Shown: positions 54,190 through 64,000 of the stretch, piece after piece
How positions within the stretch are numbered: position 1 is the first letter of the stretch
Layout of the letters: the number at the start of each line of letters is the position of its first letter
Source: Actinomycetales bacterium
Lineage (GTDB): Bacteria > Actinomycetota > Actinomycetes > Actinomycetales > Microbacteriaceae
NCBI GenBank assembly: GCA_017308515.1
Contig: JAFKEN010000008.1
Span: 1 to 64,000, forward strand
Direction of reading: 5' to 3'
Length of the DNA: 64,000 nucleotides
The notes under the pieces: generated by a model
What the model was told of the DNA's origin: nothing
Database searches by the model: none
The model's input: the letters and a program-made list of their open reading frames with translations, nothing else
Translations under genes and position numbers: made by a program

Positions 54190-54969
54190 ATGCTCTACTG
54201 GCTGCTCAAGCACATCGTGCTGGGACCGTTCCTGCTCTCGGTCTTCCGGCCGTGGGTGCGCGGCCGCGAGAACATCCCCGCGAAGGGCCCCGTGATCTTC
54301 GCGAGCAACCACGTCTCCTTCGTCGACTCGGTGTTCCTGCCGCTCGTCGTCGATCGCCAGATCCGCTTCCTCGCCAAGAGCGACTACTTCACCGGCACGG
54401 GTCTCAAGGGCGCGATCGTGCGCTGGTTCTTCCTCGGCATCGGCCAGCTGCCGATCGACCGTTCCGGCGGCAAGGCCTCCGAGGCCTCGCTCAACTCGGG
54501 TCTCGAACACCTCGCCGGCGGCGGATGGCTCGGCATCTACCCGGAGGGCACGCGCAGCCCCGACACCCGCCTCTACCGCGGCCGCACCGGGGTCGCGCGC
54601 ATGATCCTCGAGTCCGGGGCGCCGGTCGTGCCGGTCGCGATGATCGACACCGAGAAGGTCATGCCGCTCGGCCACAAGCTCCCGGTGGTGCGCCGGGTCG
54701 GTGTCGTCTTCGGCGAGCCGCTCGACTTCACCCGCTTCGAGGGTCTCGAGGGCGACCGCTTCGTGCTGCGCTCGATCACCGACGAGATCATGTACGAGCT
54801 CATGCGCCTCTCGGGTCAGGAGTACGTCGACGTGTACGCCTCGAGCGTGCGGCGCCCCGCGAGCCAGCACCGCGGCCGCCGCGGCCGGGCGCGCGCTCGC
54901 GCCGCCGCCGCCCGCGCCGGCCGGCCCGAGGCCGCCGACGCGTCAGCGGGCGTCTCGACCTCGGCCTAG
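54190..54969 (+). CDS. plsC: 1-acylglycerol-3-phosphate acyltransferase-like protein
   Basis: A 259-residue lysophosphatidate acyltransferase family protein: NHVSFVDS (HX4D catalytic motif), YPEGTRSPD (glycerol-phosphate binding) and VVPVAMIDT. An N-terminal hydrophobic segment associates it with the membrane. The last ~40 residues are a basic Arg/Ala-rich tail (RRGRARARAAAARAG). It overlaps no gene but directly follows glk. Confidence 0.88.
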   Translation: MLYWLLKHIVLGPFLLSVFRPWVRGRENIPAKGPVIFASNHVSFVDSVFLPLVVDRQIRFLAKSDYFTGTGLKGAIVRWFFLGIGQLPIDRSGGKASEASLNSGLEHLAGGGWLGIYPEGTRSPDTRLYRGRTGVARMILESGAPVVPVAMIDTEKVMPLGHKLPVVRRVGVVFGEPLDFTRFEGLEGDRFVLRSITDEIMYELMRLSGQEYVDVYASSVRRPASQHRGRRGRARARAAAARAGRPEAADASAGVSTSA

Positions 54970-54972
54970 ACT
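54967..54972 (+). promoter_or_regulatory. aroG -10 box
   Basis: TAGACT overlapping the plsC stop codon; start predicted near 54979, giving a GC-rich leader of about 70 bases before GTG 55051. No leader peptide seen. Confidence 0.4.
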
Positions 54973-55050
54973 GGTCGGCTGGTGCCGCGCTCCGCGCGGC
55001 CCGCGGCGCCCCGTCGATCCCGGGGCGGCCCGACCGATCGAGGAACCCCC

Positions 55051-56424
55051 GTGTCTGACTCCACCGAGACCGTCGTCCAGGCCGATCCGAGCGTGCTGGC
55101 GGGTCTCGACGCGTGGCGCGAGCTCCCGGTCAAGCAGCAGCCGAGCTGGCCCGACCCGGAGGCCACGGCCCGCGTCTCCTCGCAGCTCGCGACGCTGCCG
55201 CCGCTGGTGTTCGCGGGCGAGGTCGACATCCTGCGCGAGCGGCTCGCGCGGGTCGCGCGCGGCGAGGCCTTCCTGCTGCAGGGCGGCGACTGCGCCGAGA
55301 CCTTCGCCGGGGCGACCGCCGACCAGATCCGCCGGCGCATCAAGACCGTGCTGCAGATGGCGGTCGTGCTGACCTACGGCGCCTCGATGCCGGTCGTGAA
55401 GATGGGCCGCATGGCGGGGCAGTTCGCCAAGCCGCGCTCGAGCGACACCGAGACCCGGGGTGACGTGACGCTGCCGGCCTACCGCGGCGACATCGTCAAC
55501 TCCTACGACTTCACCCCCGAGGGCCGCACGCCCGACCCGCAGCGGCTGCTCGACGGCTACCACATGGCGGCCTCGACGCTGAACCTCATCCGCGCCTTCA
55601 CCCAGGGCGGCTTCGCGGATCTGCGCGAGGTGCACTCCTGGAACCGCGGCTTCGCCTCCAACCCGGCCAACCAGCGCTACGAGGGCCTCGCGCGGGAGAT
55701 CGACCGCGCGGTGAAGTTCATGGAGGCGGCCGGCGCCGACTTCGACGAGCTGCGCCGGGTGGAGTTCTACACCGGGCACGAGGGCCTGCTCATGGACTAC
55801 GAGCGGCCCCTGACGCGCATCGACTCCCGCAACGGCACGCCGGTCAACACGAGCGCGCACTTCCTGTGGATCGGCGAGCGCACCCGCGATCTCGACGGCG
55901 CGCACGTCGACTACTTCAGCCGCATCCGCAACCCGATCGGGGTCAAGCTCGGCCCGTCGACGACCGTCGACGACATGGAGCGCCTCATCGACAAGCTCGA
56001 CCCCGAGCGCGAGCCGGGGCGGCTGACCTTCATCACGCGGATGGGCGCGGGCAAGATCCGCGACGCGCTGCCCCCGCTGCTCGAGGGCATCAAGACGCTC
56101 GACGCGACGCCGGTCTGGGTGACCGACCCGATGCACGGCAACGGGATCACGACGCCGACCGGCTACAAGACCCGGCGCTTCGACGACGTGGTCGACGAGG
56201 TGCGCGGATTCTTCGAGGCGCACCGGGCGGCGGGCACGTTCCCGGGCGGCATCCACGTGGAGCTCACCGGCGACGACGTCACCGAGTGCCTCGGGGGCTC
56301 GGAGATGATCGACGAGGAGACCCTCGCGACCCGCTACGAGTCGCTGTGCGACCCGCGCCTCAACCACATGCAGTCGCTCGAGCTCGCGTTTCTGGTCGCC
56401 GAGGAACTCGGCGACGTTCGATAG
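55051..56424 (+). CDS. aroG: Class II DAHP synthase
   Basis: 3-Deoxy-D-arabino-heptulosonate 7-phosphate synthase of the plant/actinobacterial type; first step of the shikimate pathway. 457 aa. The metal Cys is in LLQGGDCAETFA; the core has ASMPVVKMGRMAGQFAKPRS and RMGAGKIRDALPPL, and GNGITTPTGYKTR and the GGIHVELTGDDVTECLGG block follow. GAGGA lies 6-7 bases before GTG 55051. The 3' end is duplicated in tandem after the stop (56398-56513). Confidence 0.95.
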   Translation: MSDSTETVVQADPSVLAGLDAWRELPVKQQPSWPDPEATARVSSQLATLPPLVFAGEVDILRERLARVARGEAFLLQGGDCAETFAGATADQIRRRIKTVLQMAVVLTYGASMPVVKMGRMAGQFAKPRSSDTETRGDVTLPAYRGDIVNSYDFTPEGRTPDPQRLLDGYHMAASTLNLIRAFTQGGFADLREVHSWNRGFASNPANQRYEGLAREIDRAVKFMEAAGADFDELRRVEFYTGHEGLLMDYERPLTRIDSRNGTPVNTSAHFLWIGERTRDLDGAHVDYFSRIRNPIGVKLGPSTTVDDMERLIDKLDPEREPGRLTFITRMGAGKIRDALPPLLEGIKTLDATPVWVTDPMHGNGITTPTGYKTRRFDDVVDEVRGFFEAHRAAGTFPGGIHVELTGDDVTECLGGSEMIDEETLATRYESLCDPRLNHMQSLELAFLVAEELGDVR

Positions 56425-56513
56425 CGCGGTGCCGAGGAACTCGGCGACGTTCGATAGCGCCGTGCCGAGGAACTCGGCGACGTTCAATAAACGCAGTGCC
56501 GAGGAACTCGGCG
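56398..56513 (+). repeat. Tandem 33-base repeat of the aroG 3' end
   Basis: Unit GCCGAGGAACTCGGCGACGT begins at 56398 (inside aroG), 56431, 56464 and 56498: periods 33, 33 and 34. Each of the first three includes the last aroG codons (AEELGDV-R or -Q) and an in-frame stop (TAG, TAG, TAA). Each unit contains the small palindrome CCGAG-GAA-CTCGG. The array fills the whole gap to the convergent kinase gene, ending at 56524. Confidence 0.85.
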
Positions 56514-56523
56514 GCGTGACGCG

Positions 56524-58521
<1,998 letters not shown>

Positions 58522-58600
58522 GCGACGAGTGTAGGTGGGGGTCTCTGCGAGAACGGGCTGTGACACCCGTCGGCGCGGGCCTCGCGGGCCTCCGGGAGGG

Positions 58601-59968
58601 TCAGCCGAGGGCGGCGAACCAGGAGCGCGCGGGGGCCTCCCACTTGGCGTAGGCGTCGGGGTACGCGGAGATCTGCACGGCCTGCGCCGCCTGCGCGACC
58701 GACATCGACTGCCAGCCGGAGATGTCGAGCAGCCCGCGGATGCCGCTCTTGCCGAGGAAGAAGGTGCGGGTCGCGTAGTACGGGTCGGTCACCTCGGAGG
58801 GCGAGCCCCAGCCCTGGCTGGGGCGCTGCTGGAACAGCCCGAGGGAGTCGCGGTCGCCGTAGTCCAGGTTGCGCAGGCTCGACTCCTGCATCGCCGTCGC
58901 GAGCGCGATGATGATGCCGTAGTCGGGGATGCCGAGGTCGCGCCCGACCTGGATGATGAGCCGGGCGTTGCCCTCCTGCTCCCCGCTCAGCGAGGTGCTG
59001 CCGCTTCCGCCCCCCGACGACCCGGAGCCGCCCGAGCCCGAGCCCGCGGGGATGCCGAGGGTCTGACCGGGGTAGATGATGCTCGACCAGGCGAGGCCGT
59101 TCGCGTCGAGCAGCGCCTGGGTCGAGATGCCGAATCGGCCGGCGATGCCGCTGAGGGTGTCGCCCGAGACGACGGTGTAGCGCACGGGGGCCGGGGCGGG
59201 CGCCGCGGGCGCCGGCGCCGGCGCGTCGGCCGGAGCGGCCTCGGGGGCCGGGGTGATGTCGGCGACGAGCTGGAGGTCGAGCTCGGTGGGGCGCTCCGGC
59301 ACCGTGCCGGTCGCCTCGTCGGGGATGACGAGACGCTGACCGGGGTAGATGATGCTCGACCAGGTGAGGCCGTTGGCGTCGAGCACGCTCTGGGTGGAGA
59401 CGCCGTAGTGCGCCGCGATGCGGCTGACCGTGTCGCCGCGGACCACCTTGTGCATCGTCGCCGCCGAGGTGGCGGTCGCGGGAGCGGGCGCGCCGCCGCT
59501 CGTGAGGCGCAGCACCTGGCCGGGGAAGATCAGCGACTTCCAGCCGAGCCCGTTGAGGGCCAGCACGGAGGCCGTCGAGAGCCCGTAGGCGGTGGCGATC
59601 GACGAGACGGTCTCGCCCTCGAGCACCGCGTGGGTCGCGGGGATCGCCGAGAGGTCGACGGCCTTCGGCGCGGCGTCGGCGACGGTCGTGGCCCCGGTGC
59701 GCTCGCGCGCATCCTCCGCGCGCTCGGGCTTCGGGCTCTTGCGCGGAACGGCGTCGGCGGGCGAGACCGGGCCGGTCAGATGCAGGCTCACGGTCATCGC
59801 GCCGGCGAGCACGAAGGGCATCGTGGCCCGCAGCGAACGCGCCATCGCGCCGGGATCGTGCGGGCGGGGCACCTCGAGAACCTCCGGCAGGGGGCGCGAG
59901 GCGGCGCTCGGCGTCAGGCCGGCGAAGACGGCGCGCGCGAGCTGCTCGTCGACCGCTGACTCGTTCAT
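58601..59968 (-). CDS. LysM-repeat cell-wall protein with C-terminal lysozyme-like domain
   Basis: A 455-residue exported protein. A hydrophobic segment near residues 45-70 anchors or exports it. Three LysM repeats follow (ATHAVLEGETVSSIATAYGLS, MHKVVRGDTVSRIAAHYGVS, YTVVSGDTLSGIAGRFGIS), then a Gly/Ser linker and a C-terminal domain (LIIQVGRDLGIPDYGIIIA, ATAMQESSLRNLDYGDRDSLG) resembling transglycosylase-type folds: Glu in MQESSL and the downstream LGLFQQRPSQGWG. TTGACA on the minus strand (60066-60061) with CACCGT 17 bases on is a possible promoter, leader ~70 bases. It is not at this place in Mycobacterium. Confidence 0.85.
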   Translation of the reverse strand: MNESAVDEQLARAVFAGLTPSAASRPLPEVLEVPRPHDPGAMARSLRATMPFVLAGAMTVSLHLTGPVSPADAVPRKSPKPERAEDARERTGATTVADAAPKAVDLSAIPATHAVLEGETVSSIATAYGLSTASVLALNGLGWKSLIFPGQVLRLTSGGAPAPATATSAATMHKVVRGDTVSRIAAHYGVSTQSVLDANGLTWSSIIYPGQRLVIPDEATGTVPERPTELDLQLVADITPAPEAAPADAPAPAPAAPAPAPVRYTVVSGDTLSGIAGRFGISTQALLDANGLAWSSIIYPGQTLGIPAGSGSGGSGSSGGGSGSTSLSGEQEGNARLIIQVGRDLGIPDYGIIIALATAMQESSLRNLDYGDRDSLGLFQQRPSQGWGSPSEVTDPYYATRTFFLGKSGIRGLLDISGWQSMSVAQAAQAVQISAYPDAYAKWEAPARSWFAALG

Positions 59969-60148
59969 CCCCCCGGATGTCCTCTCGTCCCCGAGGCGCC
60001 GCGCGCGTTCCCGCGTGCGAATCGGCGCCCGTCCGTCACGGTGTCACAGATGATAACCCCTGTCAACGCACGTGGTCTATGTGAATTCTGTGGCCTGTGT
60101 GACTCGCGGTACGCGTCGCGCGAGCCCTCGGCGTGGCACGCTGGGGGC

Positions 60149-60490
60149 GTGGCGGAAGACGGACAGATCCGGTGGCTCAGCGTGCCCGAGGTGGGGGAGC
60201 GGCTCGGGCTGAGCCCCAGTCGGGTGCGGAGACTGCTGGAGGAGCGCATCCTGCTCGCGGTGCGGCGCGAGGGGGTGCTCGCCATCCCGGAGTCGTTCCT
60301 CGACGAGGAGGGGCCGCTGCGCGATCTGCGCGGCACGCTGCTCGTGCTCGGCGACGCCGGGTACGACGACGAGGAGGCCATGCGCTGGATGCTCGAGCCG
60401 GAGGACAGCCTCGGCGTCGCGCCGGTCGACGCGCTGCGCGCCGGGCGGCGCAGCGAGGTGCGCCGGGTCGCGCAGGCCCTCGCGTTCTGA
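60149..60490 (+). CDS. Rv2175c-like DNA-binding protein
   Basis: A 113-residue protein with an N-terminal winged or AlpA-like helix-turn-helix (WLSVPEVGERLGLSPSRVRRLLEERILLAV) and a second small domain (LRDLRGTLLVLGDAGYDDEEAMRWML). Its closest known relative by layout and context is Rv2175c, a substrate of PknL, so it is a likely target of the neighbouring PASTA kinase. GTG start; divergent from the LysM gene. Confidence 0.82.
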   Translation: MAEDGQIRWLSVPEVGERLGLSPSRVRRLLEERILLAVRREGVLAIPESFLDEEGPLRDLRGTLLVLGDAGYDDEEAMRWMLEPEDSLGVAPVDALRAGRRSEVRRVAQALAF

Positions 60491-60535
60491 GCCCCTCGGC
60501 GGCAGAAGACCCGCGGCGTCCGAGCTTCCGGGCTC

Positions 60536-61654
60536 TTAGGCGCGACGCCGCGTGACGTCGTTCGCGAGCGTCAGCAGCGCGTCGCGGGCGGAGCGCGCGA
60601 TCGAGGCCTCGGCGAGCGCCTCCGCGGCCAAGCGCACGTTGCGATCGATGATCGCCTCGACCTCGTCGACCGCGCCGCTGTCGCGGAAGGCGGTCTGCAG
60701 CATCGCGATCTGCTCCTCGTCGAGGCTCGGATCGCCCAGCAGCTCGTCGATGATGCGCACGGTGCCGGCGGGCAGCCGACGACGCGCGAGGTCGACGAGC
60801 ACGGTGCGCTTGCCGTCGCGCAGGTCGTCGCCCGCGGGCTTGCCGGTTACCGAGCTGTCGCCGAAAACGCCCAGCAGGTCGTCGCGCAGCTGGAAGGCCA
60901 CGCCGAGGGGAACCCCGAATCCGCGCAGCGCGTCGAGCTGGGCGAGGCTCGCCTGCGCGAGCGAGGCGCCGATCAGCAGGGGCGCCTCCACCGAGTACTT
61001 CGCCGACTTGTAGACGATGACGCGGTGCGCGCGCGAGAGGCGCTCCTCCTCGTCGATCTCCGCCCAGGCCGACTCCTCGAGCATGTCGAGGTACTGCCCG
61101 AGGGTCACCTCGCTGCGCATGAGGCCGAACTCGGTGCGCGCCGCACGGGCGGCGTCGGCGGGAACGCGGGCCAGGCCCGACTCGAACAGGTCGTCGCTCC
61201 AGCCGATCAGCAGGTCGCCCACGAGCAGCGCCGTGGCCGTGCCGTAGTCGGGCGCGGACCCGCGCCAGCCGCGCTCGGCGTGCAGCGCCTCGAAGCGGCG
61301 GTGCAGGGAGGGGGCGCCGCGGCGGAGGTCGGAGTGATCCATGATGTCGTCGTGCACGAGCGCCGCGGCGTGGAAGAGCTCGAGCGCCGCGGCGGCGTCG
61401 ATGACCGTCGGGAGCGTGTCGTGCACCGCCGACTCGTCGAGCGGGTCGACCTCGTCGGCGACGGTCGCGACCGCGGCCCATCCCCAGTAGCAGAAGCGCG
61501 CGCGGAACCTCTTGCCGCCGGCGAGCAGATCGCGGCACGCGGAGGCGATCGTCGCGAGGTCGGGGGAGATGCCCGCGAGCGCCGAATCCTGGGCGTCGAG
61601 GAACTCGTCGACGCGGCGCTGCACCAGGTCGACCAGACGCATACTCCCCGGCAC
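60536..61654 (-). CDS. Polyprenyl (geranylgeranyl-type) diphosphate synthase
   Basis: A 372-residue trans-isoprenyl diphosphate synthase. First Asp-rich motif DDIMD at residues 102-106, preceded by LFHAAALVH; second motif in FQLRDDLLGVFGD; GGKRFRAR near residue 47 binds IPP. Residues before DDIMD (ALV, with HAA) are small, which favours a product of C20 or longer. Located where idsA2 (Rv2173) lies in Mycobacterium. On the minus strand TAGGCT lies 6 bases before GTG 61654. Feeds carotenoid, menaquinone or dolichol-like lipid synthesis. Confidence 0.9.
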   Translation of the reverse strand: MPGSMRLVDLVQRRVDEFLDAQDSALAGISPDLATIASACRDLLAGGKRFRARFCYWGWAAVATVADEVDPLDESAVHDTLPTVIDAAAALELFHAAALVHDDIMDHSDLRRGAPSLHRRFEALHAERGWRGSAPDYGTATALLVGDLLIGWSDDLFESGLARVPADAARAARTEFGLMRSEVTLGQYLDMLEESAWAEIDEEERLSRAHRVIVYKSAKYSVEAPLLIGASLAQASLAQLDALRGFGVPLGVAFQLRDDLLGVFGDSSVTGKPAGDDLRDGKRTVLVDLARRRLPAGTVRIIDELLGDPSLDEEQIAMLQTAFRDSGAVDEVEAIIDRNVRLAAEALAEASIARSARDALLTLANDVTRRRA

Positions 61655-61740
61655 ATTCCTAGCCTACCGGGGGCGGGACGGCGTACCATCGTGCCCACGG
61701 ACGCGGTCGTCGTCCGGTCGGCGTGATCCAGGAGCACGAG

Positions 61741-62046
61741 ATGCCACTTTCCGAGCAGGAGCAGCGCCTCCTCGACGAGATGGAGCGCAGTCTCTACCAC
61801 AGCGATGCCGACGACGTCTCGACGGTCGGAGTGCGGGGCAAGGCGGGCTACACCGCCATCCTGCTCGGCGTCCTCGCCGCCGTGGTCGGCGTGGCCGGCC
61901 TGCTCGTGGGCGTCGTGATCCGCCAGCCGATCGTGGGCTTGATCGGCTTCGCCGTGATGTTCGGCGGCACCCTCTTCGCCATCGCGCCGCCGCAGCGCTT
62001 CCGCGTGCCGCGCGCGCACGCGGGCGAGTCGTCGCGCGAGCACTGA
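61741..62046 (+). CDS. DUF3040 membrane protein
   Basis: A 101-residue actinobacterial protein. The start MPLSEQEQRLLDEMERSLY is the DUF3040 hallmark, followed by two TM segments (residues ~41-62 and 64-82). ATG 61741 has AGGAG 6 bases upstream. Commonly found just before mraZ and the division gene cluster. Function unknown. Confidence 0.88.
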   Translation: MPLSEQEQRLLDEMERSLYHSDADDVSTVGVRGKAGYTAILLGVLAAVVGVAGLLVGVVIRQPIVGLIGFAVMFGGTLFAIAPPQRFRVPRAHAGESSREH

Positions 62047-62361
62047 CCCCGCACTGACACGCATCCCCTCCCCGCCCACGGCGTGATCGGGGCGGGTTCT
62101 CAGCTGCTCGCGCGCGTCTGGCCCGGCCCGCGCGGCGGATCGGCGCCCCGGCGTCTCTGATCCGCGCGCCCGCGTGCCCATACACCCCGTCCACTTCCCT
62201 CCACCGCGCCGGATCCCCGTGAATCCGGGCCTTTGGCGCGCCCGCGGAGCGGTCTCAGCCGTTTCCCACCCGCATTGGGGGCGCAAAGTGGTTGCAGGTG
62301 GAGGAAAGTGGAGTAATGTGGGGCTCACCTTCAGCTGGCCGGCGCAAAGGGGGTGGGGACC
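62047..62361 (+). promoter_or_regulatory. mraZ promoter region with four GTGG repeats
   Basis: A 315-base gap before the dcw cluster. GTGG occurs at 62288, 62298, 62308 and 62318, an exact 10-base period, the arrangement bound by MraZ (direct TGGG-type repeats). A promoter TTGCAG (62292-62297) and TAATGT (62314-62319), 16 apart, is embedded in the repeats, so MraZ binding would block it. The leader to GTG 62362 is ~36 bases. Nothing else convincing in 62047-62280. Confidence 0.7.
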
Positions 62362-62793
62362 GTGCTACTGGGTACGTTCGCCCCCAAGCTCGACGACAAG
62401 GGCCGCCTCGTGCTGCCGGCCAAGTTCTGGGACGAGTTCTCGCGCGGCGTCGTCGTCACCGAGGGCCGCGACGGCTGCCTGTACCTCTACGGCCAGGAGG
62501 AGTTCGAGACCCTCTACCGTCGGATGAGCGCGCAGCTCGACAAGCTCGGGCAGGCCGGGCGCGACTTCATCCGCCGCTTCCTCGGAGGCGCCTCGCAGGA
62601 GGTGCCCGACTCCCAGCGCCGCATCACGATCCCGCCGGCCCTGCGCGAGCACGCGCACCTCGAGCGCGAACTGACCGTGATCGGCACGGGAACCCACGCC
62701 GAGGTGTGGGACACCGCGACCCTCGCCGCGTACACCGCGCAGCGCTCCGAACTCTCCGACGCCGACGAGGAGGTGATCCAGGGACTCTTCTGA
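62362..62793 (+). CDS. mraZ: Transcriptional regulator MraZ
   Basis: A 143-residue double AbrB-like protein that heads and represses the dcw operon. The first motif FAPKLDDKGRLVLPAKFW and the second QRRITIPPALREHAHL are the two DNA-binding arms. GTG 62362 gives the typical start (MLLGTF) and is preceded by AGGGGG with suitable spacing; GTG 62353 is in frame but less likely. Four 10-base-spaced GTGG boxes lie upstream. Confidence 0.95.
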   Translation: MLLGTFAPKLDDKGRLVLPAKFWDEFSRGVVVTEGRDGCLYLYGQEEFETLYRRMSAQLDKLGQAGRDFIRRFLGGASQEVPDSQRRITIPPALREHAHLERELTVIGTGTHAEVWDTATLAAYTAQRSELSDADEEVIQGLF

Positions 62794-62894
62794 TCTCCCG
62801 GCGCTCGACCCTCAGCCGCACCACCTGACGCACCTTCCCCGGCGTCAGGCGGCGGCGGATGGGGATCCGGCTCCGGGGGCCCAGCCCCCTCGCC
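62794..62894 (+). other. mraZ-rsmH intergenic region with two hairpins
   Basis: CCTGACG/CGTCAGG (62824-62830 and 62843-62849) and a second hairpin GGGGGC-CCA-GCCCCC just before ATG 62895. The second would lie over the ribosome-binding region of rsmH. Actinobacteria are known to have a conserved mraW RNA motif upstream of this gene; whether this is that motif cannot be decided by eye. Confidence 0.4.
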
Positions 62895-63848
62895 ATGGCC
62901 GACACCGACCTGCACACCCCCGTGCTGCTCGAGCGCTGCATCGAGCTGCTCGCGCCCGCGCTCGAGCGGCCCGGTGCCGTCCTGGTGGACGCGACCCTCG
63001 GCCTCGGCGGGCACGCCGAGGCCTTCCTCGCGCGGTTCCCCGACCTGCACCTCGTGGGCCTCGATCGCGACACCGCCGCCCTCGCGCACAGTGAGGCCCG
63101 GCTCGCCGCGTACTCCGCGCGCACCGACCTCGTGCACACGGTCTACGACCGCATCCGGCCCGTGCTCGACGAGCTGGGGATCGACGAGGTCGCCGGGGTG
63201 CTCTTCGACCTCGGGGTCTCCTCGATGCAGCTCGACCGCGACGACCGCGGCTTCTCGTACAGCCGCGACGCCCCGCTCGACATGCGGATGGACGCGAGCC
63301 AGGGCGTGACCGCCGCCGAGATCCTCGCGACCGCCGACGAGCGCGAGCTCACCCGCATCTTCCGGGAGTACGGCGAGGAGAAGCTCGCCGCCCGCTACGC
63401 GCGCCGCATCGTGCAGCACCGCCAGACCGCCCCGCTGACCACCTCCCGCGAGCTCGTCGACCTGCTGCAGGCGGCGACGCCCGCGGCGCAGCAGCGCGCG
63501 GGGCACCCCGCCAAGCGGGTGTTCCAGGCGCTGCGCATCGAGGTCAACCGCGAGCTCGCCGCGCTCGAGGCGGCGCTGCCGCAGGCGCTCGACGCCCTCG
63601 CCGTCGGCGGCCGGATCGTCGTGCTCGCCTACCAGTCGCTCGAGGACCGCATCGTCAAGCACGAGCTGCAGGGCCGTGCGCGCTCGACCGCGCCGCGCGG
63701 GCTGCCCGTCGAGCTGCCGCAGCACCGGCCCGAGCTGCGGCTGCTGGTGCGCGGCGCCGAGCTCGCGCCCGATGAGGAGCGCGCGCGCAACCCGCGGGCC
63801 ATCCCGGTGCGGCTGCGCGCCGCCGAACGGCTGAGGGAGGCCGCGTGA
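62895..63848 (+). CDS. rsmH: 16S rRNA m4C1402 methyltransferase RsmH (MraW)
   Basis: SAM-dependent N4-methyltransferase of 16S rRNA C1402; 317 aa from ATG 62895. Typical start [18 protein letters not shown] loop [15 protein letters not shown], motif [12 protein letters not shown] and the C-terminal blocks [14 protein letters not shown] and [13 protein letters not shown]-type ([14 protein letters not shown]). An upstream in-frame ATG 62859 would add a non-conserved stretch ([10 protein letters not shown]). Its stop overlaps the GTG of the next gene (GTGA). Confidence 0.95.
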   Translation: MADTDLHTPVLLERCIELLAPALERPGAVLVDATLGLGGHAEAFLARFPDLHLVGLDRDTAALAHSEARLAAYSARTDLVHTVYDRIRPVLDELGIDEVAGVLFDLGVSSMQLDRDDRGFSYSRDAPLDMRMDASQGVTAAEILATADERELTRIFREYGEEKLAARYARRIVQHRQTAPLTTSRELVDLLQAATPAAQQRAGHPAKRVFQALRIEVNRELAALEAALPQALDALAVGGRIVVLAYQSLEDRIVKHELQGRARSTAPRGLPVELPQHRPELRLLVRGAELAPDEERARNPRAIPVRLRAAERLREAA

Positions 63849-64000
63849 GCATGCCGATCCGCGGAACCTCCGCGCTCGCCCCCACCGCCCCCGCGCGACC
63901 GGCCGCCCCCGGCCCCGCGGCCCGGCCGCCGCTGCGGGTCGTCGAGAACCCCGCTCCGCGGCGTCTGCGGGTCGCCCGCCCGCGGCTCGCGCACGTCGTC
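63845..64000 (+). CDS. FtsL-like cell division protein, N-terminal part only
   Basis: 52 codons up to the window edge, starting at GTG 63845 in the GTGA overlap with rsmH. The visible part is a Pro/Ala/Arg-rich cytoplasmic tail ([10 protein letters not shown], then [10 protein letters not shown]) that would lead to a TM helix outside the window. In actinobacterial dcw clusters the gene directly after rsmH encodes FtsL, so the assignment rests on position. Confidence 0.6.
   Translation, partial: MSMPIRGTSALAPTAPARPAAPGPAARPPLRVVENPAPRRLRVARPRLAHVV

Noticed and set aside
55866-56519. Arg-rich frame with RRGTRRRSI repeats over the aroG end
   Set aside because: A shifted frame through the tandem repeat; the repeat pattern comes from the DNA duplication, not from a protein.

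Overview
The window is a high-GC actinobacterial chromosome segment, most likely from Microbacteriaceae or a close relative. Support for this comes from the very high G/C at third codon positions, many GTG starts, -10 boxes of the TAGGCT/TAGACT type lying 6-8 bases before start codons (leaderless transcripts), and gene orders shared with Mycobacterium: TPR protein-HAD-tlyA-nadK-recN-pyrG-nudix-xerD-parA-scpA-scpB-rluB-cmk-der, pgsA-garA-merR-merR, and aroG-Ser/Thr kinase-Rv2175c-like-prenyl synthase. The species cannot be named from sequence alone.

Layout. 1-14.1 kb: housekeeping genes for rRNA methylation, NAD(P), repair, CTP synthesis, dimer resolution, ParA/ScpAB segregation, pseudouridylation, tyrosine synthesis and CMP kinase. 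14.1-17.0 kb: a four-gene insertion between cmk and der (SatD-like protein plus membrane partner, and a divergent metallo-beta-lactamase-fold/TetR pair with two clear operators). 17-30.4 kb: der, small membrane proteins, a lipoprotein, PEP carboxylase, a membrane-anchored HExxH protein, a FUSC-type transporter divergent from a MarR-GNAT fusion, an SDR, a YciE-type ferritin-like protein, a sugar porter, DoxX and a phosphoesterase. 30.4-34.9 kb: a lower-GC genomic island beside tRNA-Pro(GGG). 35-44.7 kb: a GGDEF-like membrane protein, F420-type oxidoreductase, GH15 hydrolase, glutathione peroxidase, small stress and RNA-binding proteins, and pgsA-garA-merR-merR. 44.8-56.4 kb: two ParA/MinD-like ATPases around pyruvate carboxylase, then peptide deformylase, acyl-CoA ligase, glucokinase, PlsC and class II DAHP synthase. 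56.5-64 kb: PASTA kinase, LysM cell-wall protein, Rv2175c-like protein, prenyl synthase, DUF3040 protein and the start of the dcw cluster (mraZ, rsmH, ftsL).

The part most likely to be new is the island at 30.45-34.73 kb. It carries two divergently transcribed, clearly paralogous DUF4238 proteins, a 483-residue protein with a C-terminal PD-(D/E)XK-type nuclease motif downstream of one of them, and an Mrr-type nuclease cut off at a copy of the tRNA-Pro 3' end. The island is flanked by two direct copies of a ~141-base element. Two segments of it (14 and 42 bases) are almost identical between copies, while two intervening hairpins differ in sequence yet stay paired. This looks like an integration-linked structured element carrying a candidate defence module.

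Other signals worth following: tandem palindromic operators in the TetR and SatD promoters; a 20-base box shared by the parA and merR upstream regions; four GTGG repeats on an exact 10-base period before mraZ; a tandem 33-base duplication of the last codons and stop of the DAHP synthase; a MinD-like ATPase with Gln replacing the P-loop Lys; and a hairpin-rich 420-base gap before glutathione peroxidase. All functional statements are inferred from motifs and gene order read by eye; no database search was run.
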